64,000 nucleotides of DNA from Entamoeba invadens IP1 (lineage: Eukaryota; Evosea; Mastigamoebida; Endamoebidae), in assembly GCF_000330505.1 (NCBI RefSeq), contig NW_004440189.1, positions 97,572 to 161,571 of the forward strand. Direction: 5' to 3'. Under the pieces are notes generated by a model. That model saw only the letters and a program-made list of their open reading frames with translations. It was not told the DNA's origin and searched no databases. This document shows, piece after piece, positions 19,000-31,150 of this stretch (position 1 is its first letter; each line of letters begins with the position of its first letter). The position numbers were made by a program, and so were the translations under genes.

Positions 19000-20552
19000 T
19001 TAAAACTCTTTGTACCTCACACTTTGTTGCCCAAGAAACTTGATGAACGCAATGACATCTTCGTGACTAAAAAACTCGAACATGAGTTCTCGAGTGGAAT
19101 AATCGAAGTCACATTGACACTTCCCAATATTGACGGCTTGCGATATGATCCAATCAAAGTTACTGTTTTTGGGAATAAAGATCGAGATGAACAAGTGATG
19201 CTTTTCCAAAAAGTCAGTGTCCATAACATCTTCACTGAGACTTGCACAACAACTTGGCGATAACTCTTTTGTTCCTTTTGCAAATTTCTCGTCGAATAGT
19301 TTGAGTTCGTCTGAAGTTAATTTTGGAGCGAACGACCGTTGATGAGAGCACTTTGTTTGAGCCTCAGTAGTCCGTTCGACGGACTGACTCACACTATTTG
19401 GGATGTTGGGAGTTGGGGTGTATTTATTTTCGACTGGTTTGACATGAGAATAGTCCCGACTCTTACTACGCGTCCGGGATTTGCTTGGGCTCCGACTTTT
19501 CCTGAAAGGTTTTGTAGCTTGTCGTGTATAACTGTCATTGTTGTAACCCTTCTTGTATTCTTCACGGAGTCGCAATTTATCGTTTGCTCGTTGAAAGATA
19601 AGAGACAAATCATTTTGTTTGAAAAAGGGGTCACCTCTCTCCTCGAATTTTTGAAGACGACTCTGACAGACGTAAAACAATTCCTCAATGACAAAACGTT
19701 GGTAAAAAGAAAAAAAGAGCATTGTGTTCTTATCAAGACAACTGCGTAAGATTTCCACGTAACTTTCTATTGGTGAGGTGAAATGGGTTCATTGGAGTTA
19801 TCTGAATAACAAACCTAATTGAACTTTAGTTGACAACACGACGAAAAATGCAGTAAAAATGTCGACGAAAGTCTGGTGTTTAATGAGCTCCGGTGTGTTG
19901 AAGATATACATAATTTCATAGATGTTCTCAAAGTGATTTTTCACATTAAGGATGTAGTTAACAACAACCAAAGCGTATCGAATGTATGGAGCTCGTTGGT
20001 TCTTAATCCACCCTTCTAAATTTTCAAAGCCAAATCCGTTGATGTAATCGACACAATACCTTTCTTTGTCAGAAGATGAGAACAATCCAATGTTAGTGTA
20101 CTCGATGGAATTCCAAAAGAGTTGTTGTTTCTCTTGGACTTTTGTGAATAACACTTTTTGTAGAAACGAAGACTGTTTCTTCACAAATTCCATGATCATC
20201 ACTACCGAATTTTTGTAGTACTTATTTTCAACATCGTGAATGTAACTGTAGTACGTCTCAATGATCTCTGAAAGAATTCTCTCGTCTTTGACATCATACC
20301 CGTCGACGATTGCGGTGATTGCGTGAATCTTCTATACGTTATTCTCTATATGAATCTTCATGAATAATATAATAATAAAATAACGAACATTGATGTCTTC
20401 CTTTTTGAGTGTAGTGCCTGTACAACCAACTTTAAAACTTGTCAGAGATTCCTGTAAGTTACACCTTTTATTAAAATAAAGCAAAAACACACCTTGACAA
20501 ATTCAATCACCCGTTTCGTGATTTGAGTTGGTGTTAGGTCACTCGTACTCAT
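19000..20552 (-). CDS. Four-exon helical protein with an RS-rich region, function unknown
   Basis: Minus-strand exons 20552-20493, 20451-20389, 20331-19815 and 19766-19000 give 468 residues starting MSTSDLTPTQITKRVIEFVK. Introns are 41, 57 and 48 nt with donors GTGTGT, GTTCGT and GTTTGT and acceptors CAG, TAG and TAG; all joints keep frame. Residues 1-280 are helical (IHAITAIVDGYDVKDERIL, YALVVVNYILNVKNHFENIY). About 295-325 is an Arg/Ser stretch (RKSRSPSKSRTRSKSRDYS) like splicing or nuclear-speckle proteins. The last 130 residues look like a separate alpha/beta domain (HHLFISIFIPKNSNFDWIIS, FEFFSHEDVIAFIKFLGQQ). No family is recognised. It is convergent with MCM5, with an 80-nt spacer. Confidence 0.7.
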
Positions 20553-21048
20553 GTTTTTTTAAGTTTATCCACAAAATTTTTTAATCCATTTCACAAGTGT
20601 AATAGTCAACATTTTACGTTAAATTTCTTTGGTGTTTCGGGAATTTCGTTTTGTATTTTGTAAAGAGAAAATAATAAAATATGGCTCTTACGTATCTATA
20701 TTTGTATGGTAATGTTTATTACTATTGTTCTTTTGAATAGAGTACAATAAAATTATAATTTAACTAAAATTTATATAAATCATCTGATCGATTATTATTG
20801 TTAAATTTCTTAAAATTTATCAAAACACGACAGATTGTTTATTAAACTACCAATAATATTAAAACTATTTAAATAAATACTATTACAATAAAACAAAAGG
20901 GTCTCAAACAAAACATATCGGTAATACAATCAAAAAAGTACAAGTTAAAATAAAGTATTTTCCAAATAACTTCCGATAAAAAAACACTTATTAAAAATAT
21001 AGTGAATACCATAACCACAAAAAGCCGACAAAGAACTCAATAACTTTG
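20553..21048. other. Intergenic promoter region between divergent genes
   Basis: About 500 nt, A/T-rich, no gene. It must hold the start regions of both flanking genes. A short ORF on the minus strand (20945-21142) merely mirrors the start of the plus-strand gene. Confidence 0.6.
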
Positions 21049-24000
21049 ATGCAGCGCGTACGACGAACGTCGCGTGAAGAATTGTTGAATGACTGTGATG
21101 TAATTCGGCATAGTCTCCGTGCAAACGACTTGAGTACTGCAACTTCTATATTAGAAGGGTTGATAGAACAAATTGATTTACTACCGACCGAACTGTCGCA
21201 CACACTTGAAACTGGTTTGCGTGGCATTTTGGACTTTTTCATTGTCCAACAGATGAGAGACCAGACACTCACTAAAGACAATAACGTCCGTTTTGTCATC
21301 GACTCTTTACTCACGTTTTATTCAAAACACACACTGAAAGCAATTAAATCCCAAACTGTATCAAACTCGTTGAAAAGTCTTGTGTTTTCATTGAAACAAG
21401 TCTTCTTGATTCTTAGACATCCACCACAAAATGCGGTGAAACAGTACACCAATTACCCCAAAATTGTCATTGCTATTTGGGACGAATTTGTTAACGTTTT
21501 TTGTGCGCCGAGTGGTGCGTATCCCGAGTCATTACTCGAAATCCTTAGCGACTGTTTGGACGAGTTTTTTAAGTTGTCGCTCTTTACTAAAGGTATTCAG
21601 GAAATGATGTTTGTTAATAGAAACAGTTCATATTTCAATAACATTCACACAAAGGCTTAACATTTCTTTTAGTCACATCTCGGCGGCTTCTGGTGTTGAG
21701 CGGAAGGCCAAGACCAAATTTTTCATAACAATTTCTCGGTTTGGGAACATGCAATTTACTAACGCCCTTTCTCTTGTATTAAACTCATTAGAAAAGACGC
21801 TTTGTGAAGACCCGGAGTTGGAAACGGCATTTCGTCTCGACAACTGTTCTGCACTTGATCTCATATTAAAGAACCCAAATAAGTACAAATGCATTATTGG
21901 AATCAATTCCGAAGAATTAAAACGTTCAGACTTTGAAGGTGTGTTGAGGTTTTTTGCGGAGATGCACAGTGTGACAAACTCAAAAGTCATTTATGTCTTA
22001 AAGAACTACTTTTTGTTGTACTTTACTGTGATTTGGATTGGGCTCAACGTCACTTCGATCACATCAGTTATCGTCAATGCTGTTGATTGCTTTAATGCAT
22101 ACTCCCCAACACTTTTTGAGTCGGGTGTGGAGACGGAGAGTACACTTCTTTTACTGACAAAGATCATTCAAATCTTCAATGACAACAATGGCGAGAAGAA
22201 GAATGAAAGATTGTATAGTGCAAGTAAAACAATTATCGCTATAATGTCGTTGCTACTAAACGTCCGGTTCGACCTTTTCGAACAACTTCTTCATGGTGAT
22301 CAGAAAGAGAGTGTCATGTACTTTGTACACACAATTATACGTATGATCGACGACGTCAAAATTAGAGACAAAACAGAGCAAATAGGGTTTGTCTCGACTC
22401 TTATTACAGCAGTGTTTAATCAACCCCGTAATCGTCACGCAGAGCTCTTCAGCTTCCTCTCGATCGATCCAAATATCGTTTTTGATAGCTTCATTAAACT
22501 CACAAATTCACTTGAGGCTAACGTGAAAGCCGCTTATTTGGCATTAGCGAAAGGAATTAATGTGCTAATTGACGCAGACATTCAACAACACGCGACATTG
22601 TTGTGGAGGTTGGTCGACATTTTCTTTACTATTCCAGTGACATACTCTTTTGGGGTGACGTGCACATACTTACGATCTTTGCAACAATTGAAGCTCAACA
22701 AATTATTCAGAGCAGAACAACAACATGTTTCAATTCCACATAGAAATGGTATTTACACGATAGTGTGGGATACTATTCGCTATTTTCTCCGTTCACCGAA
22801 TGAAGCAATTGGAGAGGCTGCTGCCGAAGTTGGTGGTACTGTTGGGGTGAGTCCAAATGAAATCATCCATGACCCTATTTACTTGGTCAATGAACTTCGT
22901 TGTGTTTTATATGGAAACACCTACAACATGGTCTTCCCAAGAAAATACGTTTTACCACGACAGAAAAACCCCTTGAATAGGAAGAAATCGTTGATATCAT
23001 ATGCTATGAATGCATCTTTTCATGTATTACAGTGCCACAACTCAGTATTAAGTGGTAATGCTGTTAATACTAAAATTAAGAGTTTGACGAATGCAGTCAC
23101 TATCATCTCATATGCAGCACTCGCACAAGAAAGTTCGGAGAACCCGATATACTATACATGTTTGGAGTATGTGCTTAGATTGCTCCACTGTTCTCTTAAT
23201 GTCTTCCACCCACAAATTATTTTACAAGCAAATCAATTCAATGTGAAATGCACTTCTAATATTTTACTCTCAAGATTCGGCGAGGAGATGGCTGAGATGT
23301 ATTCTATCGCGTCACATAACGCTGTGCACCCAACTGAAACGTTTGTCGACGAATTGTTATATTGCTTGGCTGTGTTAATAAGACGATGTGGTGTTGATAT
23401 CATATCGTGCCACATTTTCGACATTTCATCATATGTCAAGTTGTATCACATCGACCATTTACTTGCATGTGTGTCAATATTAAACGAACTCTCTGCGTTA
23501 TCTTCTGGTGCTGTTATTCCAACACAAAATGATAATTCCAATTCAATCAATTCCTCAATATTTCGAGCTTTCTCAAAGCCACAGAAGAAGCGAATTGATT
23601 GTTCGGTCTCTCCTTCATTCGAAGAAAAGCGAAGGACAAAGTATATGTCTGGCCCGGTGCGTTCTGTGTCTTCAAGTGTTTCTTTTGATGCAACAACGAT
23701 TAATGTGAGAACAGAGAGCGGAAGTGAAGAAAGTTTTGTCGAAGGAATTGTGAAGCCAAAACCGAGTTGTGGGCAACCAGGACCAAATCGTTTGAACTGT
23801 TCTGTGAAGTTGTATAATGACATAAAGAAGGAAAGGAAACGAAAGTATCAACAGAAAGGATATACGTTGACCGACTTACAAGGGATTACTAATCAATGGG
23901 TACCACAGAAATGTAAAGATAAGAGTGTTTGGCTTCAAACAAACATTCTTACTAATTTGGTTGTATCTGATATGATCAATGGGTTTTCATTGGACTACGA

Positions 24001-26791
24001 CGAGAGGTGTATATTAATGGATTATACGTTGAAATTCTGTAAAGCAGGATTTACTATTGGAGCCCCGGACTTCACAGTCTCAAAGAAGACCAATGTGTTT
24101 ATGCACAATATTGAAGAGAGTTTATCAATCAATTACAAGTCGCTTTACACAAAATTGTTTGCACAGTACAAGAAGGACGCAAGTCAAGTTGACAACTTCA
24201 AGTCGTTGTATCAACAAAACATTCCGTCACACTTTGTCATTCCAGGGATTACTTCCATCAATTTTGAAGATGTAGAGTCCGTCAAAAAGTTCATAGTGTA
24301 TGTACAAAGGATTGATAATTATCACCCAAATTATCATTGTCTGAGTGCTATTGAAATTGGAGTATCTGCACAGATATTGTACAATACCATTATGACAATG
24401 AGAGGAGTGAAGACATTCGATCAATATGGCATTGATGATTTGTTCGACATTTTCAAACCACGAACAGAAGACAAATTGTGTTCCATCCACGAGTTTTACG
24501 ATATGATCTCTGACAGGTATAAAGACAACGAAAAGGTTCACCACGACTCAACCGTCATGAGTGTGTTACTTCAAGGATTTTACGAATCGATGCTGTTTCT
24601 AGCAAAAGTCGGGAATGCAACAGATCCCATTTCAAGGGCACTGTTTAGAACACATCAAGACTTGTTGTGGGGATCTATTTTTAACCACGACTTGTTTTAC
24701 TTGAACGACACCTTCTCGTTAAGAAACCAAATCAACTCATTATTAAAAGATGCGTTAAAAGAAATTAATAAATTCCCTGTCAATGAAAGACCCGACGCTT
24801 ATAAACAACTTGTCGAACACTCAACAAGTTATGTCGATGAGTTCACCCATCCCGCGCTCAAGTATTACGCAGACAAAAACGTCAAAATTGAAATGAAAAT
24901 TGAAGACTCGAACAACCAAAAGATTTTCCAGTCTTTTACTTGTATCAACGACACTATCGACTCGTTGGTCCCACAACAAAAGACACAACTGATCACAGGA
25001 GAAGTCGTCACGATTGGAGCGAAGTTCGGGATTGTTTCGACGTTGGAAGAAGCGATCAAAGAATTCACAGAGACGTGTGAGGCTGAGCGTGCTGAAATGC
25101 TCAGAGAGCTATTGATCAAAGAAATGAAGAACGGACGATTTGACCCACTTCTGATCGACTTTACGTCGATGACTATTAACACCATCGACTTAATCACAAA
25201 GTACTTGCGCTATGGCCAACCCTCTGAGGTGCAGTTTTATAAAAACTTATCCAAAATCCCACAGTTTTATCGATCTTTCAAACTCTACGAAGCCATTCTT
25301 TACCATTTCACAAAGTTTGGCATCAGCTTCAAGATTTTGGAGAACACTTTGAACTGTTCTGTTGTACTCAAATCGTCTCCAAGCGACCCATTGGACCAAT
25401 TCTGCGAGATGTCGGATCTGATTTACTCGAAAGCAAACAAGGTGCCGAGTGCTCTAATGAAAGAACTTCTTTTTACGCCACTGAATTATGAGAATGGATA
25501 TTTGTTATATAACTCGTACTTCATAGGACATGCACCTTTCTCAAGGAATGATAAATACACTAAGACAGATGGCATTGTTCAAGAGAAAATGTTTACACCA
25601 CTGTATTCCCAAACAAACGCACAACACTATTCCTCAATGATTTTGCCGTTGATGGAAAATGTGATTCATGAACTGTTCTTAAGAAGACTTGGAGACGCGC
25701 AGTCGAAGTACGGAAGTGTGCTTCCCGTTTTCAAGGACGGACGCTATGTCAATTCATCCCAAGAATTACTCCACTCGGAATTTTGGAATTACAGAGCAAC
25801 ACCCGTTTCGAGTGAATTGGAGGCACTTGAAGCCATTCAATGCATTCGAACGTACACAACAATCACATCATATACTGAACAACTTGTGGACTTGGTTTGT
25901 TCACTTCTTGACAGAGAAAATCCAAACCAGAGACTTCTATCTATTTTAGTGTCATTGTTAATAACATCAGACTGTTCAAACCACAGAAGAAATCGATACA
26001 TCTTTACACAAGCAATGGAACTTAATGAACTTATATTATGTTCTCCATTTTTAGTGGACTCGGAACCAGTCATTCCACAATATCTGAGTATTAGTACGAA
26101 GACACAAGTGTACAGGAAGCTTAGAGAGTTCTTCCAGGACAGGTTTGTCATCACAACATATATGAACACTCCACAGTTCTATCAATTGATTTGTCTTCTC
26201 AATTTCCAAGAGTCACCAGTCATGTTCCTTCACATTGTCAACAACTCGAGTCTGAAAAATGGGGCTGCAAGAAGGTGTTTGGTCGACTTGTTCTTGACAG
26301 AGACGATGCTTTGCAACCAAAATGTTGACATCAAACAACTCAAAGACGAATACTCTATTTGTTTTGTTGCAATGGTCAATGCATATTTACTCAACCCAAA
26401 GGCAATTTTCGAGTTGATAAAACATGGAGAAAGAAAGAAAGTCTTGCTCTATGTGAATATGATACTGTCACATTATTTCAACACAGAGAAGACTTCCGAT
26501 ATTGTCGAAGCACTCACTTCGTTGGACTGGAAGACAGAGAATTTGTCATATCCCATTATCAATGTCATCGTGTTCATTCTCATGATTTTCAGACACTCCG
26601 CGTTTTCGGATAGTGCCTCTTTTGTGCTCGAGAAACTCCTCAAATACACATCGCTCGTTGAAAAGTATAGGTATGAGAGTGGAGTGCTCATTAACACATT
26701 CTCGGAAATCCCAGACGATTACATCACATTGACAATCACTTCTATCATCAAGCAATTGTTCACTCTCATTTGCCATCCCCATTCCACGTAA
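21049..26791 (+). CDS. Giant helical protein of unknown family (1892 aa), two exons
   Basis: Exons 21049-21608 and 21673-26791 are joined across a 64-nt intron (GTTTGT...TTTTAG). The joint completes an Ile codon and continues HISAASGVERKAKTKF. The start is the first ATG, after a TTG that also lies in frame. The N-terminal 800 residues look like an alpha-solenoid (HEAT/ARM-like pairs such as LSTATSILEGLIEQIDLL, TIIAIMSLLLNVRFDLF). A basic, Ser-rich linker follows near residues 840-920 (FSKPQKKRIDCSVSPSFEEK). Then comes another roughly 950 residues of mixed helical sequence without a catalytic motif that I can see. Size and composition suggest a scaffold or trafficking protein, but no family is named. 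The coding call is certain because the frame is open for over 5 kb. Confidence 0.85.
21609..21672 (+). other. Intron of the 1892-aa gene (64 nt)
   Basis: Donor GTTTGT at 21609, acceptor TTTTAG at 21672. The first frame otherwise ends at 21660 and the second has no good upstream ATG, so splicing explains both. Confidence 0.85.
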
Positions 26792-26975
26792 TAGTGTTCT
26801 TATTTAATGTGTTATTTTGTTTTTTCATTTTACTATTATTGTATACTATATATACTATTATTATTCCACAAACTACAGTAAATCAGTTATTAGATTAAAT
26901 ATAATACTTGAAATGTTATAAAGTAATAAAAAGAACTAAAATGTTTGAATAAATGACCAATAAATGAACCCAGCT

Positions 26976-28187
26976 TCATTTCTTTTTGTCGGCTTCCAGT
27001 TTCTCAATGGTTGCTTTGTACGCATTCTTGAACACAGGGATGCAATCCTTGAAGACATCGGGGTGTTGGCAGAGCGAGATTCGGAAGTATCCCTCAGCAT
27101 CAAACGCACTACCAGGTACTGTTACAATGCCATTTTCTGCTAATGTCTTACAGAACTCCCACTCGTCGTACTCGCCAATTTTTGGGAAGATGTAAAAAGC
27201 ACCTTCTGGCTTGATATATTTGATCCCCATCTCGTCGAGACACTGGCACATCATTTCTCTGGTCTTGTCATAGAGCGACAAGTCGACAATAGCATGCGCG
27301 ACTAGTGGCAGAATTCTCATGTGCAATTTGTTTGTGTGAACAAATCCGAGAATTTCGTTTGATGTGGCAATTGCCTTAATCAAGTCCGGGTAGTTTGGTA
27401 CCAATGGGTTTGCTGCAAGACAGCCGACTCTTTCACCTGCAATGGAAACATCTTTAGAGAGTGAGTAAGCAATAACAGCATAAGGATATTTATGGAAAAT
27501 AGAGAACTTTGGGGCGTTCTTTGTGACGACTCTGCAATACACAGCATCGTTCAAGATCCAAATTGGTCTTTGGTTCTTCTCGCTTTGTTCTCTAAGCAAG
27601 TCCATAACTTCGTCAATCTTTTCTTGTGTATATACAACACCGGTTGGGTTCTGGGGGGAGTTGATGATGACAACACGTGTCTTTGATGTGAGTTTTTCCT
27701 TGAGCAAATCGATGTTAATTTGCCATCCGTCTTCAAATCGTGTATTCACTCTGACAGGGACACCACCATAGTTTTCAATATAAAATGGGTATTCCAAAAA
27801 GTATGGCGAAAAAATGATGACTTCGTCGCCAATTTCGAGCACAGTTCGTAAGAAGACATTACACGCACCAGCACAACCACATGTCATTACTATTTCTTCT
27901 GCCGTCAATTTGACTTCCTCAAATTGGTCGACGATTTCTGCCATAGTTTCTCTTGCAACCAAGTCACCGTTTGATGTTGAATATCCGTGGCACATTGGCT
28001 TTTCTTCCTGAGCTATTTTGACAAGAGCGTCCAAGTATTCTTTAGGTGGGGGGAGTTGTGGATTACCAATTGTCATATCATAAATGGCTTCAGCGCCTTT
28101 CTCTTCTCTCATCTTAGTGGCCAAAGCGGACATCTTTCTAATCATTGTGCCTTTAGTGCAGTTTTCTTGGATGTATTTTGCAAGCAT
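26976..28187 (-). CDS. Class I/II (aspartate-type) aminotransferase
   Basis: Single exon, 403 residues. This is a PLP-dependent fold-type I aminotransferase that moves an amino group between an amino acid and a 2-oxo acid, probably in the cytosol because no targeting peptide is visible. Seen: the substrate-loop string TIGNPQLPPP, the PLP-phosphate region GCAGACNVFLRTVLEIGDEV, the conserved Asn of SPQNPTGVVYT, the Asp of WILNDAVYCR, the Schiff-base Lys in AYSLSKDVSIAGERVG and the carboxylate-binding Arg in FRISLCQHP. The length (about 400) is normal. The substrate cannot be fixed from sequence; aspartate, aromatic or other amino acids are possible. It is convergent with the 1892-aa gene. Confidence 0.9.
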   Translation of the reverse strand: MLAKYIQENCTKGTMIRKMSALATKMREEKGAEAIYDMTIGNPQLPPPKEYLDALVKIAQEEKPMCHGYSTSNGDLVARETMAEIVDQFEEVKLTAEEIVMTCGCAGACNVFLRTVLEIGDEVIIFSPYFLEYPFYIENYGGVPVRVNTRFEDGWQINIDLLKEKLTSKTRVVIINSPQNPTGVVYTQEKIDEVMDLLREQSEKNQRPIWILNDAVYCRVVTKNAPKFSIFHKYPYAVIAYSLSKDVSIAGERVGCLAANPLVPNYPDLIKAIATSNEILGFVHTNKLHMRILPLVAHAIVDLSLYDKTREMMCQCLDEMGIKYIKPEGAFYIFPKIGEYDEWEFCKTLAENGIVTVPGSAFDAEGYFRISLCQHPDVFKDCIPVFKNAYKATIEKLEADKKK

Positions 28188-29191
28188 TGTTATTTGTTAT
28201 TTCGAGTTACATACACTACTTATATTCTGTTGCAATCGTCACCACATGAATCTTTCTTCTCACTCTCTCATTTCTTTCTACTTTGTTTTTGGTTTGGTTT
28301 TTTCTACTTTCCGCTCATCATTCCCGGTAGTTTCCACAAAAATGTCCACAACTTCCGGTGGTTAATCCGAAAACAGTTTTTTTTGGATTTCGTTTCGACA
28401 AAAAACAAGTGGAAACACTGGAACCATTTAGAACTAGTTGTTTTACTATTTTTAAATTATTCGTCATTGAAACTTTTCTCCCCGTTTTGGTACAAAAAAG
28501 CTTCGTATTTTCATTTAAAACAAAACTCATAGAAAAAAACAAAAGGCAGTCGAACTTTCGTTTTGTTTTTTATAGACAAATATCAAAAAAAAACAAAAAA
28601 AATAAAAAAAAATGTAAAAATACAAAAAGCAAAAGTCCACTAACCCGAAATTTTTGCCTGATTCGGGCCGGAATTTAATTGATGTGGAGTTGAAATCTCA
28701 TAATTTAAATCTTATAATTAAGAAAATCGAACGGATTAAAATTCACCCCTAATTCATTGGATTTTTCTCACATCGACTGCAAATTTTTCATGTTTGCAAG
28801 TGTGTTGTGTCCGTGTAGAAGGACGCCCGCAACAAATTCGAGTTTTCGAATTTGTTGTTCAGATTTATTTAAATAAATTGATGTTTTTAACATTATGTTT
28901 TTTAAACAAACTAGTTGTTTTCTTTTGACAAGAACCGGCTCGTTCCCACAATTTTCATCTGAATCAGTCTGTATGCTAAGATTTTTGTCACTTAAGTATC
29001 TGGTCGTTCCGTCAATTCTTTTACCTCATCACTTTTCTGATTGTTATGACGTTTTATTTCATTAGTCAAATGATTAATCTTGTTTTCCAATACTAAAATT
29101 GAAAAACTAAAACATTTCAAACCTTATAAAAATCTTAAAATGCAACTCAATACAAAACAATTTTGAACTAAATAAACAAATCTTGACGTAT
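28188..29191. other. Intergenic region with A-rich tracts and a perfect hairpin
   Basis: About 1 kb without a supported gene. ATATAAG-like sequence lies about 35 nt upstream of the aminotransferase start (minus strand). Frames at 27987-28678 on the plus strand are antisense shadows or T-rich readings. Near 28580-28625 there are runs of A's. The hairpin at 28830-28857 is listed separately. Confidence 0.55.
28830..28857. repeat. 12-bp perfect stem with a 4-nt loop
   Basis: CAACAAATTCGA (28830-28841), loop GTTT, TCGAATTTGTTG (28846-28857). This is a compact, stable hairpin in otherwise unstructured spacer, 335 nt downstream of the SMP gene stop. It may be an RNA fold, a terminator-like signal or the remains of a small element. 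Confidence 0.75.
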
Positions 29192-30688
29192 TCACTCTTT
29201 CTCCTTTTTGGCGTTTTTGAACATTTTTTTCATTCTTCTGTATTGCTCGATCGCGTTGGGTACATTTTCCAGCGATGGCACCTTTTTGTCTTTTTTGTCC
29301 TGAGTTTTCTTCGGAATTCGGAAACCCTGCATATAAGGGTTTAAAAATGAGCTCATGATGAGTTCCTTTTTGACAAAGTACGCGATGACACTCGAGATTG
29401 AATTTTCGTTTTTCTCATCTTTTTTCTCTTTTTCTTCCTTTTCCTCTTTTCCCGCAAATTTGACTTCAGAGATGATGTTTAAAATTGGATCTTCATCACA
29501 GCCCACCCAGACGCGTTCGCTCGGGATTTGTAAAAACATCATTTTCAATCTCCCTTTCAACTGTTTGACAGCAAGTCCGACTTTGACGTGAGTCTGCGAA
29601 CTTTTTAATGGGAGCTGCAACGTGGCGTCGATTGACATTTGGACTCCATCTGAATATTCGATGTCAAAATCTATGATCGTCTTACCCGTTTTATCGGAGT
29701 GAATTAGTTTTGGTAACGATATGAGAGGCAACTTTGGACCAAAATTAAGTTCCGTTAAATCCATCATTTTTACTAAAGGAGGTAATTGTGAGTACCTCAC
29801 CTTTTCTTGAAATTTCTCAATGATTTTAGCGGTAATTTTGTGGTTATCAAAAAACTGAAAGAAAAGACGATGAAGGAGAAAGTTGATTCCACAACTCCAA
29901 TGCCTTGCTTCGATATCGGAAATGTTCTTTTCAGTGATTTTTGTTATCAACGAACTGAAGTGCTGTTGAATGATAGTTTGGTGCTTCACACTTTTTACAG
30001 ACATCTTGATCGGATAATAAAAAAACTCGAGTAATTCTTCCTTGTCAAAGTGAAGTAAAACAGTATCTCCATATTGAAAAGTTTGAGGTATTCCTTTGAT
30101 CTCAATTGAGTTCTTTTGTTTGAATTTTCTTCGTTTAAAACGCTTTATTTGAGACATTTCTTCGTCGGAAATGTGTGTAAAGTAATCCAGTTTTTGTTGT
30201 AATGTCTCACATTTTGCTTCTTTGTATTTGTTGTATGCGATCTCTTCGGGGGTAAGAACTTCCTTTTTGTACGTAAATAAGTCGTTGAATTGAGGTTCCT
30301 TTTTGTATCGAAATATGGAAACGGTTAATGATTTTGTTAATGGAAGACAAATAACATTTTTCCCATCGATGAAAAACAAATTTTTGTTTTCGTACTTCAA
30401 GCGAAGGTTTTGGACAACCTCGCCGTTCTCAAAATGTGTCAATTGAACGGGATGATTTTCGTATCTTGAAATGTCATGTTGAGGAATTTGAACATATTTT
30501 GGAAGGTACAAAACGTCTTTATCGGTTCTTTTCTTAACTTTTATTTTTTCATAATAAGAGCAAATTGCGTTCAGATGTTCATTAAAAAAATCTGAGTGTG
30601 TGTATAACGCCAAAATGCAAAACAAAACGATTGAATAGAGAATTGGGTATATGATTGAATTCACCACATCATACAAAAACACAATCAT
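29192..30688 (-). CDS. SMP-domain lipid-transfer protein (TEX2/Nvj2-like)
   Basis: Single exon, 498 residues. An N-terminal membrane segment (SIIYPILYSIVLFCILAL, about residues 11-28) would anchor it, probably in the ER. Residues 45-220 may contain a degenerate PH-like fold (PVQLTHFENGEVVQNLRLKY). About residues 255-415 read as an SMP domain: WSCGINFLLHRLFFQFF, then LNFGPKLPLISLPKL and KTIIDFDIEYSDGVQMSIDA, which match the 'G.xxP.I' and 'D.DxxYxGG' landmarks of TEX2/HT008 and Nvj2. The tail is very rich in Lys/Glu. Proteins of this type carry lipids at organelle contact sites; this is inferred from the family. Confidence 0.75.
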   Translation of the reverse strand: MIVFLYDVVNSIIYPILYSIVLFCILALYTHSDFFNEHLNAICSYYEKIKVKKRTDKDVLYLPKYVQIPQHDISRYENHPVQLTHFENGEVVQNLRLKYENKNLFFIDGKNVICLPLTKSLTVSIFRYKKEPQFNDLFTYKKEVLTPEEIAYNKYKEAKCETLQQKLDYFTHISDEEMSQIKRFKRRKFKQKNSIEIKGIPQTFQYGDTVLLHFDKEELLEFFYYPIKMSVKSVKHQTIIQQHFSSLITKITEKNISDIEARHWSCGINFLLHRLFFQFFDNHKITAKIIEKFQEKVRYSQLPPLVKMMDLTELNFGPKLPLISLPKLIHSDKTGKTIIDFDIEYSDGVQMSIDATLQLPLKSSQTHVKVGLAVKQLKGRLKMMFLQIPSERVWVGCDEDPILNIISEVKFAGKEEKEEKEKKDEKNENSISSVIAYFVKKELIMSSFLNPYMQGFRIPKKTQDKKDKKVPSLENVPNAIEQYRRMKKMFKNAKKEKE

Positions 30689-31150
30689 TGATTTTTTAGT
30701 TTTTGTCAGTAAGTTAAATTTTTTATAAAAGCTTTCTTGAAAATTTCCATTATCATTTACACTTGATTATATTACAAAACACAATAAAAAAGATACATGT
30801 TGTACATTATTATCAATTAAGTAATTGGTTATTTTTTCATTTTTATAGTTTTGGGTACTTTCTAAAAAGTGATTCATCACCAAAAAAACCTCATTCCCAA
30901 AATTATATCTCAGTATTAAACGAAGAGAAAAACTAAAGTAGAATAATATTATAATAGAATTTTTTATTGTTATTAATGAAGATTTGGTCAAACGTTCCAG
31001 AGTTATACCCAAAACACTCAAAAAAAAATATAATTAACTTTTGTAAAAAATTTTTTTAAAATAACAAAAAATGTTATATATAACAAAAGAATGAGTAAAG
31101 TAAAATGGCTTACAAAACTCGACGAATCCAAAGGAGACGACGAATTTTAT
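30689..31150. other. Intergenic region, no supported gene
   Basis: A/T-rich spacer between the SMP gene and ubiquitin. It contains the palindrome TGTTATATATAACA at 31071-31084, whose 19-nt context recurs at 46218-46236. The 84-codon minus-strand frame at 30767-31021 has spacer composition and is not called. Confidence 0.5.
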
